Below, piece after piece: positions 38,984 through 47,251 of a DNA stretch of 64,000 nucleotides. The stretch comes from Streptomyces filipinensis. GTDB lineage: Bacteria; Actinomycetota; Actinomycetes; Streptomycetales; Streptomycetaceae. A program made the translations under genes and the position numbers. The DNA is taken from assembly GCF_014649495.1 (NCBI RefSeq), contig NZ_BMTD01000001.1, forward strand, positions 186,001 to 250,000, in the 5' to 3' direction. The stretch's first letter is position 1, and the number at the start of each line of letters is the position of its first letter. Under the pieces are notes generated by a model that did no database searches, was not told the origin of the DNA, and worked only from the letters and a program-made list of their open reading frames with translations.

Positions 38984-40039
38984 ATGGCAAGCCACGGAGC
39001 GCGGGGCCGCAGCGGGGGTCGGCCCACGCTCGAAGAGGTCGCCGCCCGGGCCGGGGTCGGCCGGGGCACGGTCTCGCGGGTGATCAACGGCTCGCCCCGG
39101 GTCAGCGACGCCACCCGTGCCGCGGTCGAGGCCGCCGTGGCCGAACTCGGCTATGTGCCCAACACGGCGGCGCGTGCCCTGGCCGCCAACCGCACCGACG
39201 CCATCGCCCTCGTCGTCCCGGAACCGGAGACCCGGTTCTTCGCCGAGCCGTACTTCTCGGACATGCTGCGCGGTGTCGGCTCCCAGCTGTCCGACACCGA
39301 GATGCAGCTGCTGCTGATCTTCGCGGGCAGCGACCGGGAGCGGCAGCGCCTGGCCCAGTACCTGGCGGCGCACCGGGTGGACGGCGTGCTGCTGGTCTCG
39401 GTGCACGCCGACGACCCACTGCCCGACCTGCTGGCCCAGCTGGAGATCCCGGCCGTGATCAGCGGCCCCCGCTCGGCCGGCGAGACGCTCACCTCCGTGG
39501 ACTCGGACAACTACGGCGGCGCCCGCTCGGCCGTGGAACACCTGCTGTCCCGGGGCCGCACCCGCATCGCCCACATCACCGGCCACCCCGACGTCTACGG
39601 CGCCCAGCGCCGCCTCGACGGCTACCGCGACGCCCTGCGCGACGCGGGCCGGGGGGTGGACGAACTCCTCGTCGAACCGGGGGACTTCACGGAGGAGGGC
39701 GGCCGGCGGGCCATGACCGTGCTGCTGGACCGGCGCCCGGACCTGGACGCGGTCTTCGCGGGCTCGGACGTGATGGCGGCCGGTGCCCGGCAGGTGCTGC
39801 GCGAGGCGGGCCGCCGCATCCCGGACGACGTGGCGCTGGTCGGCTACGACGACTCCGCCATCGCCCGCCACATGGACCCGCCGCTCACCAGCGTGCGCCA
39901 GCCCATCGAGGAGATGGGCCGCGCGATGATCGACCTGCTCCTGGCGGAGATCGCCGACCGCCGCCCGCCCGTGTCCCGGGGTCTGGAGCGGCGGCATGCG
40001 GTGCTGCCGACGGAACTGGTGGCGCGGACGTCTTCGTAG
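38984..40039 (+). CDS. cebR: LacI-family cellobiose-sensing repressor
   Basis: A 351-residue repressor of cellulose/cellobiose utilisation. The LacI helix-turn-helix is TLEEVAARAGVGRGTVSRVI with the hinge YVPNTAARALAANRT, then a sugar-binding core (FAEPYFSDMLRGVGSQL, VDSDNYGGARSAVEHLL, VFAGSDVMAAGARQVL, VALVGYDDSAIA). ATG 38984 has GGCGGAG upstream; a GTG at 38963 would add seven residues. Divergent from cebE. In plant-pathogenic streptomycetes CebR also controls virulence; here no toxin genes are in view. Confidence 0.94.
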   Translation: MASHGARGRSGGRPTLEEVAARAGVGRGTVSRVINGSPRVSDATRAAVEAAVAELGYVPNTAARALAANRTDAIALVVPEPETRFFAEPYFSDMLRGVGSQLSDTEMQLLLIFAGSDRERQRLAQYLAAHRVDGVLLVSVHADDPLPDLLAQLEIPAVISGPRSAGETLTSVDSDNYGGARSAVEHLLSRGRTRIAHITGHPDVYGAQRRLDGYRDALRDAGRGVDELLVEPGDFTEEGGRRAMTVLLDRRPDLDAVFAGSDVMAAGARQVLREAGRRIPDDVALVGYDDSAIARHMDPPLTSVRQPIEEMGRAMIDLLLAEIADRRPPVSRGLERRHAVLPTELVARTSS

Positions 40040-40098
40040 CGGGCGGCGAGGCGGCCGAGGCCGCTGCTGGCCGCCGTGGCGGTGGCGCCCCTGGGCTC

Positions 40099-40644
40099 TC
40101 AGAGGCCGTGCGCCGTGGCGTCACGTCGTGCGGTGCCGCTCATCTCCCAGCCCAGCAGGGAGAACAGCACGATCAGCACCCCGCCGCAGACGATCGCCCA
40201 GTCCGCCAGGTTCATGACGCTGAAGCCGCGGACGGAGATGAAGTCGACCACCGCGCCCTGCAGGCCACCCGGCGCGCGGAAGAGACGGTCCGTCAGATTG
40301 CCGGCCGCGCCGCCCAGCAGCAGCCCGAGGGCCACGGCCCACGGGGTGCTGTACAGCTTGCGCGCCAGACGGGCGATGACGACGACGACCGCCGCGGCGA
40401 TGGCCGTGAACACGAAGGTCATCGCCGTGCCCATGCTGAACGCGGCGCCCGCGTTCCGGGAGACCCGCAGCTCCATCCAGGTGCCGATCACCTGCACCGG
40501 GGCGTGGTGCTCCAGCCGTGAGACGACGAACACCTTGCTGCACAGGTCGATCGCGTAGGCGAGGCCCGCCACCGCCAGGAGCAGGAAGACCCGCCGTTTC
40601 GCCCCGGCGCTCTCGAGGACCGCGGTCCGGGCGTCCCGCGTCAC
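40099..40644 (-). CDS. lspA: Signal peptidase II (LspA) paralogue
   Basis: A 181-residue membrane aspartyl protease that removes signal peptides from prolipoproteins. Four TM helices; catalytic Asp119 in GNLTDRL and Asp148 in NLADWAI, plus the conserved [13 protein letters not shown] 40644 overlaps the TetR stop (GTGA), so the two are translated together. Streptomycetes carry their main lspA elsewhere, so this is probably a second copy. Coupling to a TetR gene is unusual. Confidence 0.88.
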   Translation of the reverse strand: MTRDARTAVLESAGAKRRVFLLLAVAGLAYAIDLCSKVFVVSRLEHHAPVQVIGTWMELRVSRNAGAAFSMGTAMTFVFTAIAAAVVVVIARLARKLYSTPWAVALGLLLGGAAGNLTDRLFRAPGGLQGAVVDFISVRGFSVMNLADWAIVCGGVLIVLFSLLGWEMSGTARRDATAHGL

Positions 40645-41249
40645 GAGGTCCGCCCCTTCGCGCCGCGCGCCGCCTCCCAGCCCCGCTCCAGCAGGTCGAA
40701 GGCCGCGTTGACGGCGGCCAGCCGGTCGGTGGCCGGGGTGGTGAGGGACCGGGCCTCCAGGGCGAGATGGGCCAGGGCGGCGCAGGCCGGGTCGTCGGCG
40801 GGGGCGCCCGTGTCGGCGGCGATCGCCTCGGCCAGGGCGCGTTCGTGCCGCATCCACATGCGCCGGTGGTACTCCACCAGCGCGGGGGTGCTGGCGACCA
40901 GCCGCTGGAACGTGGCGATCTGCTCGTCGTACTCGGACTTGAACGCCCGGGCCTGCAGCATGTGCGTGCGCAGGGCCGCAAGGAGCGGGGTGCCGGGCGC
41001 CCGGTCGCGTACGGCGGCGACCAGTGCCTGTTCCACGTCCGCGTCCATGTCGAACAGCAGCGCTTCCTTGCTCGGGAAGTGCTTGAACAGGGTCGTCGTG
41101 GAGACGTCGGCCGCCTCCGCGATGTCCCGGATGCTCACCGCGTCGAAGCCGCGCTCCAGGAACAGCTCCAGCGCCGCGTCCGCCAGTGCCTGGCGGGTCG
41201 CGGCCTTCTTGCGTTCGCGGCGGCCCAGTGGCTCCGTCGTCTCCGTCAT
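40641..41249 (-). CDS. TetR-family transcriptional regulator
   Basis: A 202-residue repressor. The helix-turn-helix ([27 protein letters not shown]) is clear, with an all-helical ligand domain after it. ATG 41249 (MTETTEPLG) is chosen over a start at 41303, which would lie in the promoter of the facing exporter gene. It is divergent from the MFS gene across 84 bases containing an inverted repeat, so it most likely represses the exporter. Ligand unknown. Confidence 0.9.
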   Translation of the reverse strand: MTETTEPLGRRERKKAATRQALADAALELFLERGFDAVSIRDIAEAADVSTTTLFKHFPSKEALLFDMDADVEQALVAAVRDRAPGTPLLAALRTHMLQARAFKSEYDEQIATFQRLVASTPALVEYHRRMWMRHERALAEAIAADTGAPADDPACAALAHLALEARSLTTPATDRLAAVNAAFDLLERGWEAARGAKGRTS

Positions 41250-41291
41250 GCTCCGTAGCGTACCCAGCAAGGTTGTCCCGTGCAAAAAGTT

Positions 41292-41313
41292 GACTCGTTG
41301 CACTTAGTGAGTC
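41292..41313. promoter_or_regulatory. Candidate TetR operator in the TetR-MFS gap
   Basis: GACTC and GAGTC arms are separated by 12 bases (GTTGCACTTAGT) in the divergent region, overlapping a TTGACT hexamer. Symmetry and position fit a TetR-type operator. Confidence 0.5.
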
Positions 41314-41333
41314 GGTGTGCTTTTCTGGGCCGC

Positions 41334-42806
41334 ATGAACCCATCAACCCGGAACGTCCGCCGGACGCTGCTCGGCGTGATGCTCGCCATGCTGCTGAGCA
41401 TGCTCGACAACAACATCGTCGGTACGGCGACGCCGACGATCGTCCGCGACCTGGGCGGCCTGGAGCACATCTCCTGGGTCGTCACCGCGTACACCCTCGC
41501 CACCGCCGTCTCGACCCCGGTCTGGGGCAAGCTCGGCGATCTCTACCGCCGCAAGCACGTCTTCCTCGCCTCGATCGCGCTCTTCCTGCTGTCCTCGCTG
41601 TTCGCCGGCGCGGCCCACTCGATGACCCAGCTGATCGAGTTCCGCGCCCTGCAGGGCATCGGCGCGGGTGGACTGGCCGCCGGCGGGTTCGCCCTGATCG
41701 GCGTGCTCGTGCCGCCCCGGGAGCGGGGCCGCTACCAGGGCATGACCGCCTCCGTGATGGCCCTCGGCGTGGTCGGCGGGCCCCTGGTCGGCGGCCTGGT
41801 CACCGGACACCTCGGCTGGCGCTGGGCGTTCTACGTCAATCTGCCGCTCGGTATCGTCGCCCTGGCCTGGGTCCAGCTGACGCTGCGGCTGCCGGAGCAG
41901 GCACCGAAGGCGCGGCCGCGCATCGACTGGGCGGGCATCGCCGTCCTCGCGACCGCGACCGGCGCGGCGGTCCTCGCGGCGACCTGGGCGGGTACGACGT
42001 ACGCCTGGACGTCCTGGCGGATCCTCGCCCTCGGCGCGGTGGCCGTCCTCGGCACGGTGGTGTTCGTCACCGTCGAGCGGCGTGTGAGCGAACCCGTGCT
42101 GCCGCCCCGGGTGTTCACCGGCCACCGCAACTTCCCGCTCGGCATCGGCCTGTTGGCGGCGGTCGGAGTGGTGATGTTCGGGTCGGCGCTCTATCTGCCC
42201 CTGTTCCAGCAGAGTGTCCAGGGCGCCACGGCGACCAGTTCCGGGCTGCTCCTGCTGCCGATGATGATCCCCGTGGTGATCGCCTCCAACCTCGCCGGGA
42301 AGGTCATGTCCCGCACCGGCCGGTACAAGGTGTTCCCGGTGTTCGGCACGCTGCTGCTGACGGCCGGCACGCTGGCGCTCGCCACCATGGGCACCGGCAC
42401 CTCCCGTCTCCTCGCCGGCTGCTGGATGGCACTCGTCGGCCTGGGCCTGGGCTTCACGATGCAGATGGCCACCACACTCGCGCAGAACAGCGTGGAGCTG
42501 CGGGACATGGGGGCGGCCATGGCGGCGACGAACCTGTTCCGCACCCTCGGCGGCTCGCTGGGCGTGGCCGTCTTCGGCTCGCTCTTCACGCGGGCGGTGC
42601 CGGCCACGGCGACGGGGGAGGCGTACCGGCACGCGGTGGCGACCGGCACCCGGCACATCTTCGCGGCGACCGCCGGGGTGTGCGCGGTGGCGTTCGTCCT
42701 GGCGCTGCTGGTGCGGGAGGTGCCGCTGCGGGGCGGGCCGGGTGGTACGGCACGAAAGAATCAGCCGGTGACCCGTCTCGCGACGGAGTCACCGGCTGAT
42801 CGGTGA
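41334..42806 (+). CDS. MFS drug exporter, DHA2 (14-TMS) family
   Basis: A 490-residue proton-driven exporter with about 14 helices. Family motifs: [19 protein letters not shown] (motif D1), [15 protein letters not shown] (motif A), [25 protein letters not shown] (motif C region). Probably exports a hydrophobic compound and is controlled by the facing TetR. Its last about 14 codons coincide with a hairpin that looks like the terminator of tRNA-His on the other strand. Confidence 0.92.
   Translation: MNPSTRNVRRTLLGVMLAMLLSMLDNNIVGTATPTIVRDLGGLEHISWVVTAYTLATAVSTPVWGKLGDLYRRKHVFLASIALFLLSSLFAGAAHSMTQLIEFRALQGIGAGGLAAGGFALIGVLVPPRERGRYQGMTASVMALGVVGGPLVGGLVTGHLGWRWAFYVNLPLGIVALAWVQLTLRLPEQAPKARPRIDWAGIAVLATATGAAVLAATWAGTTYAWTSWRILALGAVAVLGTVVFVTVERRVSEPVLPPRVFTGHRNFPLGIGLLAAVGVVMFGSALYLPLFQQSVQGATATSSGLLLLPMMIPVVIASNLAGKVMSRTGRYKVFPVFGTLLLTAGTLALATMGTGTSRLLAGCWMALVGLGLGFTMQMATTLAQNSVELRDMGAAMAATNLFRTLGGSLGVAVFGSLFTRAVPATATGEAYRHAVATGTRHIFAATAGVCAVAFVLALLVREVPLRGGPGGTARKNQPVTRLATESPADR
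42763..42797 (-). terminator. Terminator of tRNA-His, inside the 3' end of the MFS gene
   Basis: AGCCGGTGAC and GTCACCGGCT form a perfect 10-base stem with a 15-base loop that can itself pair (GTCTCGCGAC). In the minus direction TTCTTTC follows. It starts 10 bases after the tRNA end. Confidence 0.75.
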
Positions 42807-42807
42807 G

Positions 42808-42881
42808 GGTGAGTGACGGGACTCGAACCCGCGGCATCCTGGACCACAACCAGGTGCTCTACCAGCTGAGCTACACCCACC
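42808..42881 (-). tRNA. tRNA-His (anticodon GTG)
   Basis: The anticodon loop TTGTGGT sits on a CCTGG/CCAGG stem. The extra G(-1) opposite discriminator C73, unique to tRNA-His, is encoded (GGTGGGTG start, CACTCACC end). TTCGAGTCC T arm present. Confidence 0.97.
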
Positions 42882-42986
42882 ATGACCGGCGGTGGAACTT
42901 GTCGTTTCCCCGACCGGCCGAGAAGAAGTCTACAGGGTCCGAAGGGGTGCTCGCGCACACGTTTTCGCGAGCCCCTCTCCTCGGGC

Positions 42987-43589
42987 CTACTGCGCGGGCA
43001 GGACGTGCTTGGCGGCGATCGCCTTCGCGGTGTCGGAGTCCGGGCCGGGCTGCGGGACGAAGACGGCCTCGCGGTAGTAGCGCAGCTCGGCGATCGACTC
43101 GCGGATGTCGGCGAGGGCCCGGTGGTTGCCGTTCTTCTCCGGGCTGTTGAAGTAGGCCCTCGGGTACCAGCGGCGGGCCAGCTCCTTGACGGAGGAGACG
43201 TCGACGATCCGGTAGTGGAGCCAGTCCTCCAGGGTGGGCATGTCCCGCAGCAGGAAGCCGCGGTCGGTGCCGACGGAGTTGCCGCACAGCGGGGCCTTGC
43301 CGGGCTCCTTCACGTACTCCTTCACGTACGCGAGGACCTGCTCCTCGGCGTCCTGGAGGGTCGTACCGTTCTCCAGCTCGGCGAGCAGCCCGGACGCGGT
43401 GTGCATCTGACGCACCACCTCCGGCATCGTCTCCAGCGCCCGCTCCGGCGGGCGGATGACGATGTCCACCCCCTCGCCGAGTACGTTCAGCTCGGAGTCG
43501 GTGACGAGGGCGGCCACCTCGATGAGAGCGTCGTCGGACAGCGAGAGGCCGGTCATCTCGCAGTCGATCCACACCATGCGATCGTTCAT
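42987..43589 (-). CDS. ornA: Oligoribonuclease
   Basis: A 200-residue DEDDh 3'-5' exonuclease that degrades short RNAs, including pGpG from c-di-GMP breakdown. Motifs: VWIDCEMTGL (Asp9, Glu11), NSVGTDRGFLLRDMP, and NHRALADIRESIAEL with the catalytic His and Asp. It lies 157 bases downstream of adpA on the same strand, the conserved adpA-ornA order of Streptomyces, with a terminator between. It connects functionally to CdgA, whose products feed pGpG. Confidence 0.95.
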   Translation of the reverse strand: MNDRMVWIDCEMTGLSLSDDALIEVAALVTDSELNVLGEGVDIVIRPPERALETMPEVVRQMHTASGLLAELENGTTLQDAEEQVLAYVKEYVKEPGKAPLCGNSVGTDRGFLLRDMPTLEDWLHYRIVDVSSVKELARRWYPRAYFNSPEKNGNHRALADIRESIAELRYYREAVFVPQPGPDSDTAKAIAAKHVLPAQ

Positions 43590-43701
43590 GCGACCACCCT
43601 AAAGCGGACCTGAGCTTTTCGGTGCCCCCGTGCTCAGCGGGGATGGGCCGTCGGTCGGCGCGGCCGCCCGCGGATACCGTCCCGCGCCCCCGCGGGGCGC
43701 G

Positions 43702-43736
43702 GAAAAGAAAGGGGGGCGAGCCTGTGCTCGCCCCCC
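43702..43736 (-). terminator. Terminator after adpA
   Basis: GGGGGGCGAG (43711-43720) pairs with CTCGCCCCCC (43727-43736) over a 6-base loop. In the minus direction TTTCTTTTC follows. It separates adpA from ornA. Confidence 0.88.
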
Positions 43737-43746
43737 GTCCCTGCTC

Positions 43747-44967
43747 TCAGTTACCGCTCCGCGGCCCCGGCAGCAGACCCACCGCGCCCGCCGCCGTCCG
43801 GCGGCTCTGCATCGGTACGCCGCTGTCCCGGTCCGGGTGCAGTACGGCGGGTCCGTGGCCCACCGGTGCGGAGCCGGCCAGGCCCATGGGCGGGCCCGGC
43901 TGCCCGGGCCCGGGCAGCGGCGGCTCCGTGTCGGCCGGCCTGTCACCCTGCGGCCGGCGGGCCCGGTAGGCGGCCCGGTAGGCGGCGGGGGACGAGCCGA
44001 GCTGGCGGCGGAAGTGCCCGCGCAGTGCGACGGGGGAGCGGAAGCCGCAGCGGCCCGCCACCTCGTCCACGGAGTAGTCCGACGTCTCCAGCAGCCGCTG
44101 TGCCTGCAGCACCCGCTGGGTGATCAGCCACTGCAGCGGCGCGCTGCCGGTCAGCGAGCGGAACCGGCGGTCGAACGTACGGCGGCTCATATAGGCGCGT
44201 GCCGCCAGGGTCTCCACGTCGAACTGCTCGTGGAGGTGTTCCAGCGCCCAGGCGACGACCTCGGCGAGCGGGTCGGCGCCGATCTCCTCTGGTAAAGATC
44301 TGTCGAGATAGCGCTCCTGGCCGCCGCTGCGGCGCGGTGGGACCACCAGGCGCCGGGCGAGCGCGCCGGCCGCCTCGTTGCCGTGGTCCGTCCGCACGAT
44401 GTGGAGACAGAGATCGATTCCGGCCGCCGTACCCGCCGACGTGAGCACGTCGCCGTCGTCGACGAACAGCTCACGTGGATCGACGTGCACCGACGGATAG
44501 CGCTTGGCCAGCGTCGGCGCGTACATCCAGTGGGTGGTCGCCGGGCGTCCGTCCAGCAGTCCGGCTGCCGCGAGCACGAACGCGCCCGTGCACAGCCCGA
44601 CGATCCGGGCTCCCTCCTCGTGCGCCCGGCGCAGTGCGTCGAGCGCGTCGTCCGGCGGCGGTGCGGTGATCGAACGCCAGGCCGGTACGACGACCGTCCC
44701 GGCGCGCGATATCGCCTCCAGTCCATGCGGCGCGGTGAGTTCCAGGCCCCCTGTGGTCCGCAGCGGGCCCTCCTCCCCGGCGCACACCAGCAAGCGGTAG
44801 CGCGGGACACCGGCGTCCTGGCGGTCGATTCCGAACACCGACAGCGGAATGGAACTCTCGAAGATGGGGCCGCCGCTGAACAGCAGCACCGCGACGATCT
44901 CCTTGCGGCGTCGCCCGGATAGTTTCCGGGCCGCGGTTTCCGGCGCGGCAGTGGAGTCGTGGCTCAT
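43747..44967 (-). CDS. adpA: AdpA, AraC-family master developmental regulator
   Basis: A 406-residue activator of sporulation and secondary metabolism. The N-terminal DJ-1/PfpI-like dimerisation domain (about 22-210: VAVLLFSGGPIFESSIPLSV, VGLCTGAFVLAAAGLLDGR) is joined to two AraC helix-turn-helix motifs (about 240-335: LAARAYMSRRTFDRRFRSL, VDEVAGRCGFRSPVALRGHF). The C-terminal 65 residues are low-complexity. Leu225, in the interdomain linker (LDRSLPEE), is encoded by TTA at 44293-44295, so translation needs the bldA tRNA. ATG 44967 has a GGGGGG site about 10 bases up. Equivalent to bldH (SCO2792, recalled). Confidence 0.97.
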   Translation of the reverse strand: MSHDSTAAPETAARKLSGRRRKEIVAVLLFSGGPIFESSIPLSVFGIDRQDAGVPRYRLLVCAGEEGPLRTTGGLELTAPHGLEAISRAGTVVVPAWRSITAPPPDDALDALRRAHEEGARIVGLCTGAFVLAAAGLLDGRPATTHWMYAPTLAKRYPSVHVDPRELFVDDGDVLTSAGTAAGIDLCLHIVRTDHGNEAAGALARRLVVPPRRSGGQERYLDRSLPEEIGADPLAEVVAWALEHLHEQFDVETLAARAYMSRRTFDRRFRSLTGSAPLQWLITQRVLQAQRLLETSDYSVDEVAGRCGFRSPVALRGHFRRQLGSSPAAYRAAYRARRPQGDRPADTEPPLPGPGQPGPPMGLAGSAPVGHGPAVLHPDRDSGVPMQSRRTAAGAVGLLPGPRSGN

Positions 44968-45345
44968 ACTGCTAAGCCCCCCTCGGTGGTCGCGGCTCCT
45001 CGGTTGTGTCGCTCCTGCACGTTTCCCCTCGGTCCTGCACGAGTCCCCCGCCGTAAAGACAGTCAAGATCGAATCTACTGGCTCCCGCGGTCTCACGGTG
45101 ACCAGTCCCACACGCCCGAATTGTCGACATGACAACTTGGCGTGAAGCATTCGATCACGAAGCGTTGCACTCGCGGAGCGTGCAGGGAAGTGCGCCTTGT
45201 CGCAGTGGCCAAACCGCGTAGGGTGCGCAGCCGCCCCTAGACCCTTTCTTTGCAGGTCGAACGGGGGGTGGAGGGTGGTTGGAGCCCCTGTGGGGCGACA
45301 TTCAGAAGTTGGCTGAAAAGATGCGCTCGGGGGTACGGAAACAGG
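44968..45345. other. Long leader/promoter region upstream of adpA
   Basis: A 378-base region before adpA, ending at a gene on the same strand. It is less GC-rich than its surroundings. A palindrome TTGTC-GACAT-GACAA lies at 45121-45135, about 155 bases from the adpA start. AdpA autoregulation and BldD control are known for this promoter class, but I could not place those sites with confidence. A 64-codon plus-strand frame at 45279 lacks coding bias. Confidence 0.5.
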
Positions 45346-45636
45346 TCAGTCGACCGGTGTCCGCCGGCGTGTGTGGCGTCCGCCTCTTTGCTTGGCGCAA
45401 CGCCTGCCGCCGCGCCGGCTCCGCTCGGCGCACCGCTCCGACCGGCGCAGCAGGTACCGGCACACGGTCGTGACGGCCGCCAGACCCAGTGCCGCGCCCG
45501 CCGCTCCGGCCAGCGAGGTGCCGTACCAGACCAGCACCACGGGGACGAGGACGCAGCTGAAGGCGGCCCAGCGGATCACATCGCTCACGGTGTCCGGCGC
45601 GGGGTGCGGATCGGAGGTGGATCGGGGACCGGGCAT
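45346..45636 (-). CDS. Small membrane protein (96 aa)
   Basis: ATG 45636 has GGGAG 8 bases upstream (a GTG sits directly before it). About 20 polar residues come first, then two adjacent TM helices (VIRWAAFSCVLVPVVLVWYG; LAGAAGAALGLAAVTTVCRY) and a strongly basic C-terminal tail (RRSERCAERSRRGGRRCAKQ). No family is recognised. The topology suggests an inner-membrane protein with its basic tail in the cytoplasm. It lies upstream of adpA on the same strand, 378 bases away. Confidence 0.65.
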   Translation of the reverse strand: MPGPRSTSDPHPAPDTVSDVIRWAAFSCVLVPVVLVWYGTSLAGAAGAALGLAAVTTVCRYLLRRSERCAERSRRGGRRCAKQRGGRHTRRRTPVD

Positions 45637-45950
45637 CACTCGTACTCCCTGTGGCGGTGGCTCAGGGTGTTCAACGTCTGTTCGAGCGGTCGGTCACCGG
45701 ACGTACGTCTGTGAATCCTGTGCAAACCGCCTGTACGGGGCAGCAACCATTGCGTTACGGGCGCGGCTCGTGCATGCTCCGGTGAACCCCTACGGATGTC
45801 GGGGACCGCTTACGGAGCGTGCGCGAGAACTGGGCTCAGGAGGCGTGCCGCCGTACCCTTGGGGGTATGGGGTTGGGAAGATGTTTCCCGGACACAGCTC
45901 CGCCGCACACTGTCGTCCCACCCATAAAGGATCACAACGCCGAGACAGCC
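45637..45950. other. Divergent region upstream of the stress-protein gene
   Basis: A 314-base gap. Two short inverted repeats lie near the stress-protein start: TACCC-TTGG-GGGTA (45854-45867) and GGGAA-GATGT-TTCCC (45875-45889). The region is otherwise without recognised elements. Confidence 0.45.
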
Positions 45951-46478
45951 ATGGCCGGTCACGAATTCTTCGAACCCGCGGACCGCAAGCGGCCGGTCGC
46001 CGACCCCACGGCGGCCGATCCCCTGGCGGCGGAAGAGTCACGTCCTTCTTGCGACCCCGCCTTCCGGCACGGAGTCGTCGTCGGCTTCGACGGCTCCACC
46101 TCCAGTGAGCGCGCCCTCGCCTACGCCATCGGCATGGCCCACCGCTCCCAGTCCGGCCTGATCATCGTCCATGTCGCCAACCGGCTGCCCACCACTGTCT
46201 GGGCCGGCTGCGAACCGCCCGTCTTCGTCGACGTGCCGGACCACCGCACCGAGGTCCTCGGGCTGGAGCTGGCGTGCGCGGACTATCTGGCCGAGGTGCC
46301 GTGGATCCTGGTGGAGCGCGGCGGGGACATCTGCCACGAACTCGAAGAGGTGGGGCGTGAGTACGAGGCCGACGCGATCGTCGTCGGGTCCACGCACGGC
46401 ATCGTCGGCCGCCTCTTCGGCTCCGTCGCGGGGCGGCTCGCCAAGCGGGCGAAGCGGCCCGTGATCGTCATTCCCTGA
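45951..46478 (+). CDS. Universal stress protein family protein
   Basis: A 175-residue single-domain USP after a 40-residue leader. The fold starts GVVVGFDGSTSSERALAYAI and ends VVGSTHGIVGRLFGSVAGRLA with the glycine-rich nucleotide-binding loop, then KRPVIVIP. It probably binds ATP. Such proteins rise under stress or low oxygen. Start ATG 45951 is not preceded by a strong ribosome site. Two inverted repeats upstream may be control elements. Confidence 0.85.
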   Translation: MAGHEFFEPADRKRPVADPTAADPLAAEESRPSCDPAFRHGVVVGFDGSTSSERALAYAIGMAHRSQSGLIIVHVANRLPTTVWAGCEPPVFVDVPDHRTEVLGLELACADYLAEVPWILVERGGDICHELEEVGREYEADAIVVGSTHGIVGRLFGSVAGRLAKRAKRPVIVIP

Positions 46479-46615
46479 CCCGCTCAACTCCCCTTGCGCA
46501 GCACGGAGACCGCGATGGTCCAGTGCGAAACTACCCGCGCGTAGAGGTGGTTTGTGCCCTTGTGAAGGGCATATACCGGTCACCGCGCAACCGCACAGCA
46601 CGAAGGGAGCCCGCC

Positions 46616-47176
46616 GTGGACAACGAAGTCTCTGCGGGAACGGGAAGCACCACCGTGGTCGGCCGACTCGCCCTGGGAATCACCCTGTTGGCGTTCGGCC
46701 TCGGTACGACCGGCGTCATCCACGGCGTGGCCGCGTCCGACGCCGTCTCACTTGCCCACTACGTGGGCGGAGTCGCCCTGTTCCTGGTCGGCCTGCTGGC
46801 CCTCCGCGGCGGCGACAGCGTCTCCGGTACGGGCTTCGCGGCCCTGGGCGCGCTGTGGTTCACGTGGGCGGTCGGCACTCACTCCTCCGCCCACGCCGCC
46901 GGGCTCTTCCTGCTTCTGTTCGCCCTCGTGGCGCTCACACTGACCCTCGCCGGCGGGGACGGCCTGGGTCAGGTCATGCACGGCCTGCTGTTCCTGGCGA
47001 TGCTGGTGCTGGCCGTGGCGGCCTTCGCCGACAGCTCTTCCCTGGCCAAGGTGGGCGGCTGGGTGGCCGCTGTCTCGGGTGCGGTCGCCTGGTACGCGGC
47101 GACGGCCGCGGTCGCGCACTGGCCGACGGTGCTTCCCCGGCGTGCCGCCGGCCGGGGGGTGACGGCCACCGGCTGA
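46616..47176 (+). CDS. GPR1/FUN34/YaaH-like membrane protein
   Basis: A 186-residue protein with six TM helices (GRLALGITLLAFGLGTTGVI, YVGGVALFLVGLLALRGG, GLFLLLFALVALTLTLAG, LLFLAMLVLAVAAFADSS). The pattern and size resemble the acetate/succinate channel family GPR1/FUN34/YaaH, although the hallmark NPAPLGL is not present, so transport of acetate is a guess. GTG 46616 follows GAAGGGAG. It is followed by a strong shared terminator. Confidence 0.6.
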   Translation: MDNEVSAGTGSTTVVGRLALGITLLAFGLGTTGVIHGVAASDAVSLAHYVGGVALFLVGLLALRGGDSVSGTGFAALGALWFTWAVGTHSSAHAAGLFLLLFALVALTLTLAGGDGLGQVMHGLLFLAMLVLAVAAFADSSSLAKVGGWVAAVSGAVAWYAATAAVAHWPTVLPRRAAGRGVTATG

Positions 47177-47193
47177 GTCTGAGCGGCACAGAA

Positions 47194-47230
47194 AGGACCC
47201 CCGCGTGCTGGTGGCACACGCGGGGGTCCT
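47194..47230. terminator. Bidirectional terminator between the YaaH-like gene and glmS
   Basis: AGGACCCCCGCGTG pairs with CACGCGGGGGTCCT over 14 bases with a 9-base loop. TCTTC follows on the plus strand and TTTCTG on the minus, serving two convergent genes. Confidence 0.88.
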
Positions 47231-47251
47231 TCTTCGCGTCCGAGCCGGCGC

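Noticed and set aside
45279..45473. 64-codon frame on the plus strand upstream of adpA
   Set aside because: Its first half has low third-position GC and the second half is antisense to the small membrane protein gene; not coding, though a small RNA cannot be excluded.
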